From the NCBI GenBank assembly GCA_944474755.1, contig OX104117.1, positions 56,552,964 to 56,616,963 of the forward strand: a stretch of 64,000 nucleotides of DNA, written 5' to 3'. A program made the position numbers and the translations under genes. This DNA comes from Limnoperna fortunei. Lineage: Eukaryota > Mollusca > Bivalvia > Mytilida > Modiolidae. Below, piece by piece: positions 13,740 to 64,000 of this stretch (within the stretch, counting starts at the first letter, position 1; each line of letters opens with the position of its first letter). The notes beneath the pieces were generated by a model. It was not told the origin of the DNA. It saw only the letters and a program-made list of their open reading frames with translations, and did no database searches.

Positions 13740-13772
13740 AAGGTCTTCCCACTGGAAGTGGGAAAGACCTTA
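13740..13772. repeat. A-type hairpin cassette 5
   Basis: AATCAAAGCAAAAGCAAG leader version. Its right arm TGGGAAAGACCTT (13759-13771) is the exact complement of the unit tag. It marks the boundary with single-copy DNA. Confidence 0.9.
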
Positions 13773-14056
13773 ATTAATAAACAATCATGTTTACACTGCA
13801 TGGGGTTTTAATAACATCTTCAATCAGATTTTTACAACTGTAATTAACATAAAGCGTTAAAATTTATCAAAGGTAATAGTCCATTTCATAAGTTTTCAAC
13901 AGAACAAACTGCGGCTGTAACCGCAGTTTTTAGTACCGGAAGTGGACACTAGGTGGCGTTTTTTAAAATTGGAAAGTCGTCAATTGGTTGTTTACGAACT
14001 TTAAACGACCGCACACTAATTTTGACAATCAATATAAATGTATTGAACACTGGAAA

Positions 14057-15725
14057 CACAGGCACTTGGTGTCAGGATAATTTCTTTTTATGGAATACTT
14101 CCGTCCTGATAAAAATTGTTGTTCGCTTGGATAGAAGAAAACACAAAATTTTAATGAAATACGATGTAACATAGTGAATTTAAGTGGTAGTTATCAAGAG
14201 AATATTAAACGGACATAGCTCATTCCTGACGGGACACTTGGAACAGTGTGTTTTTTAAATAAAACGTGGGGATTCCAGTAAATAAAACGTGAGCTATTTT
14301 CATGACTCAAATCATTGCATTGTATCACACGTGGGGTTATAACTAATTTCAGGTACGGTTTACTGAGCTATTGCGTGATAATATAGTTCGATGTTTACAT
14401 TTACCGAAGTAAGTACTTTCTATCTGTAATATTGTTTTGATTATTTTTCAGGTGAAAAACGGTATGTTTTGTATTTCGAAATGTAATACTTTTGTTATTT
14501 GCATTTGAATTAAAATATAATTCTGTTCATATATTCTTACGCGATCAAGCTGGCTAGGTGAACGATCATATTGTTGTATTCATTACATTATGTGCACGTG
14601 ATTATGTGTCATAACCATTTATTGTAAATGTGTTGAACAAATAAATATTTCGTACTATTATCATAAATGCACATTAAATCTGCTCTATCTGAATTTAATT
14701 ATATAATTAACGCATTGTAAATGTCCAACAATAATAAATTTCTTGCTACTGTTTTAAATGGTGTATTAAACAATTTTCGTGATGTAAACCGTTAATATTC
14801 CATGGCTGCCTGTGCTGCTGCAGCTGATCATCATGATGAATAACAGTAAACAAGATTTTCACATGTACATCTTTGCAAAATAAAAATAACACATAAATCA
14901 ATGTATTAAGAATTTCGAATATTTTTAAAACAAACTATAACCAGTCCTTTAGCTCAATTGGGATTGCAGATTTAACAAAAGGTACAAATGTCATGAATGT
15001 TAATAATTTGGGACAAAGATTGCACACCGACTTGATGAGGGAAGTATTACGAATCTGTAATTCCTGTCGAAAATTTAAATGATGAAAACGTTTCTACTTT
15101 AGCATTGTCTTATTATTGGTTTTATGCACTTTTTAATTTTCCAGTTATTTTGTTGTTGTCGCATCATATAGAAATAAATTATTTAATTAAATTTTTTAAT
15201 ACAGGTCTCAATTGCATTTTCCTGTATCTTTCTTTTACTTTAAATAATTCAAATGTCCAAAAATGTTAACTAAGTCCACTATAAGGCTGCATATGTCAAA
15301 AGCAATTGACTTTCCATATTGGGCCTCAAACGTACAGGTTCAACATGTTGCGGTCGTATCATGCTGCGCTCGGCGAAGCTTTTTATTCTTTACTGTTATT
15401 GTTGGTTATAGTATAAATTACAAAATTTCTATTTTTATTATAGGACATTTATCAGATATTACAATACAAAATGACTTCTTGTTTTAATCCTCCAATTACT
15501 TTGAGTTTCCCCGATATGGTTACAACCATATCTTTTCTTGTTAGAACTTGGATAAGATTCATGCCTTGTTCTTATATAATAAAGAAAAAAAAATATTTTT
15601 CTTAGATCAATATTTCACAATGAGACATGTCAGATTAGTTACCAAACGAGTGAATACACACTGTAAATTCATTTATTTGCTTTTTATTCCATAAAAAGAA
15701 ATTATCCTGACCCCAAGTGCCTGTG
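14057..15725. mobile_element. Non-autonomous DNA transposon, hAT-like
   Basis: 40-bp terminal inverted repeats starting CACAGGCACTTGG (14057-14096 and 15686-15725) with one mismatch. They are flanked on both sides by the 8-bp direct repeat ACTGGAAA (14049-14056, 15726-15733). An 8-bp duplication with CA..TG ends is typical of hAT or P-type elements. No transposase is recognised inside, so it is presumably mobilised in trans. It lies just downstream of the amylase 3' end. Confidence 0.8.
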
Positions 15726-15733
15726 ACTGGAAA

Positions 15734-16311
15734 CACATTAAAATAGCCAAACGAAATTGTTTAACTTGTTAAATAGGAGATGCAAGTATGAGAAGCGAAT
15801 TTGTCACACGATTAAGAAAATAGAAGGTACTTTACCGTTACGGCAATTGTGTGTATTTGAAATGATTCATTTTTTATTGAAATTACTAGAAACGAAATTT
15901 TAAGTATCGTTTATATATGCATTCACACTCGCATTTAGTCCACACTCGAATTTTGCAATTTCGCGTCATTCAGCTATGTGAACAATGAATCCAAAACGAA
16001 GTGTACTGTTAAAATATTTCCTTGTATGCATGTCTCTAAACAAATGAATCTACAATAATAATATAAAGGTGATTCAACTAAATATTTTTCCGTTTAAGCG
16101 ATACATCGCTCAAGATATTTGTATCGTCAAAATTCGAGTGTACTAGCTTAATTTATTGTCTGTGAACGAAATATGGCCGCCATATTTGTTTACGTTTTGC
16201 AACAAAAAAGTAGTTCCCCAACAGTCGCTCATTCAAGTATGAACGGATCTGGGAAGTACTGGTTTTAAGGCATTTTGACAAATCAAAAAGGACTATAAAC
16301 GTAAACGAATA

Positions 16312-16355
<44 letters not shown>

Positions 16356-16594
16356 CCATGAACTGATTTTTATCTCTGTTCCATATGAACACTCGTATAT
16401 TTGGTTTATTAGTATAAACAATAATATGTGTTTTTATTACGTTTTTTAACATAAGCAACCTATATTGCACTGTGCTATGCAATAATTCTGTTTAATTTGT
16501 CTGCAAATCGCTCTACTGTGTGTAGAGCGGACACCGAACATGATTCATACCTTGACTTGAATAAGTATTTTAAATAAAAAGATATTAAAAACGT
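15734..16594. other. Intergenic, amylase 3' flank
   Basis: AT-rich, no gene seen. Contains a TA microsatellite at 16314-16352. Confidence 0.5.
16314..16352. repeat. (TA)n microsatellite
   Basis: About 19 uninterrupted TA units. Confidence 0.98.
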
Positions 16595-16600
16595 TTTATT
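16595..16600 (-). promoter_or_regulatory. Polyadenylation signal of amylase
   Basis: A canonical AATAAA (TTTATT on the plus strand) lies 21 nt downstream of the amylase stop codon. It sets the transcript end near 16570-16590. Confidence 0.8.
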
Positions 16601-16620
16601 AATCTCACGAACAAGTTCTA

Positions 16621-63117
<46,497 letters not shown>

Positions 63118-64000
63118 TCTTCTTTGAGGATATGACCTATTAAGAAACAATTTAAAGACTGAATAACTACACACATGAATTTTTGTTTTGTTTAAAATAA
63201 TACAACTTGGGAAGTCCTTTTCTGAGAAACAACGTGCGACTCTATTCAATGGAAAACCGAGTTTAATTTATTTAAACCAACAATAAAACAAAATTTACCA
63301 TATACCAACTGCACAATTTATTGTTCTGAATTGTTGAAGTGCACTAACTATCTTGTCCTTAAGCAATTGTAATGACAAAATATGTCATTTAAAACAGAAA
63401 TTATGGTATATTGTTAAAATAAATGGACACTGGTTCTCGAGTATAAACAAATACGCATTGGTTACAGTTGACATTATTCTAAAACGTTGTCGCTAATAAA
63501 ATTAAACTGCAAATTTTTTGTGAAATTAGAAACAATGTTTTATTCATGAATGTTAAGCTTGGCAACACTGAACGTGCACATAATCAGGTAAAATTATTGC
63601 CATTTGTGTAAGTTTTCTTTTTTCACTAAATTTTAAAAGCATGATCGATAGTTCTACTGGACATTATTTGTCAAATAATTCAGGATATTGTAGTCCATAT
63701 AAAGCCATTTGTCCCTCGCTATCTTGAAAAATATACAGTTATTTAATTAGTCAGGCAATAGAACAGAATATTTTTTACGAACTACCAGGAGCTGCCTTGT
63801 ATTATTTGCCAATTACTGAGGGCAATAGGTCACTAAGCTGTCCCAGTGCCCAGTACCCATTAACCAAACTGTTTTCTTACCTAATCTAGAACAATAATCC
63901 AGTTAAAGTACTCTGAAATAGATGATACTAATTTTCTCGTTTTTAAGGAAAATTATATTGCTCTCGAACGACTTAAGTAGTCAAAAGTTTCAACTCAGAC
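63118..64000 (-). other. Amylase 5' flank
   Basis: Upstream of the ATG. It should hold the 5' UTR and proximal promoter, but I see no unambiguous TATA box, initiator or coding exon. AT-rich, with no repeat recognised. Confidence 0.4.

Larger units (their letters stand above)
1..13772 (+). repeat. Family A tandem satellite (alpha/beta units)
   Basis: The first 9.3 kb repeats with a 2430-2431 bp period, for example identical blocks at 1625, 4055, 6486 and 8916. Each period is a composite. An alpha segment of ~1.05 kb starts with AGATAGGG and the hairpin CTAATTGTTC / GAACAATTAG. A beta segment of ~1.38 kb starts with the hairpin CATTTGTTC / GAACAAATG. Both hairpins are followed by the same tag AAGGTCTTTCCC. 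From about 9309 the beta segment is absent and alpha segments follow one another to 13772. Only the last two alpha copies end in AAGGTCTT hairpin cassettes. Confidence 0.95.
9309..13772 (+). repeat. Alpha-only segment of family A satellite
   Basis: Alpha units begin near 9306, 10357, 11405 and 12565, each with AGATAGGGCTAATTG. They differ from one another much more than the 2.43-kb periods do, with many scattered substitutions such as TCATAGGAC vs TCACAGGAC. They look like an older array edge. Confidence 0.85.

Noticed and set aside
13953..14174. 73-codon plus-strand frame
   Set aside because: It crosses the left terminal repeat of the DNA transposon; no homology recognised.

Overview
This is animal nuclear DNA, AT-rich, intron-rich and full of transposable elements. 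The gene content and repeat types point to a mollusc, most likely a bivalve and possibly mussel-like; that assignment is inferred, not proven. The only host protein gene I can support is a secreted GH13 alpha-amylase on the minus strand. I reassembled it by hand from eight exons between 63117 (ATG) and 16621 (stop). The joins give a 514-residue protein with a signal peptide and all expected catalytic and calcium-binding residues. Every junction keeps phase and uses GT-AG splice sites.

Layout. 1-13772: tandem satellite, with four nearly identical 2.43-kb alpha+beta units followed by shorter alpha-only units that end in short palindromic hairpin cassettes. 13773-16560: intergenic sequence holding a 1.67-kb element with 40-bp terminal inverted repeats and 8-bp target duplications. 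16595-63117: the amylase gene in reverse. Intron 5 alone is about 27 kb (22352-49409). It holds a broken Tc1-like transposase, SINEs, foldback elements and a 16.7-kb satellite array (32316-49043) rich in GGCGGCCATTTTG motifs. Introns 4 and 1 hold relics of non-LTR retrotransposons and another reverse transcriptase relic. 63118-64000: the upstream flank.

Most unusual structure. The satellites at both ends of the window, although different in body sequence, share one architecture. Each unit has a short 5' hairpin, then a tag of 8-16 nt, a body, a semi-conserved tail (TTTCA..CGATCGG.. and GAGAAAA..GCGGACAA) and an AAT/AAG microsatellite. Some units then carry a 3' cassette made of a ~20-nt leader and a ~33-nt hairpin. 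In five sequence families the 5' tag is the inverted copy of the RIGHT arm of the matching 3' hairpin, even where the left arm has diverged. This looks like a terminus-recognition code of a non-autonomous element class. It resembles the asymmetric inverted repeats plus 3' stem-loop of Helentron-type elements (DINE/HINE and bivalve pearl elements), but I cannot confirm that without searches.
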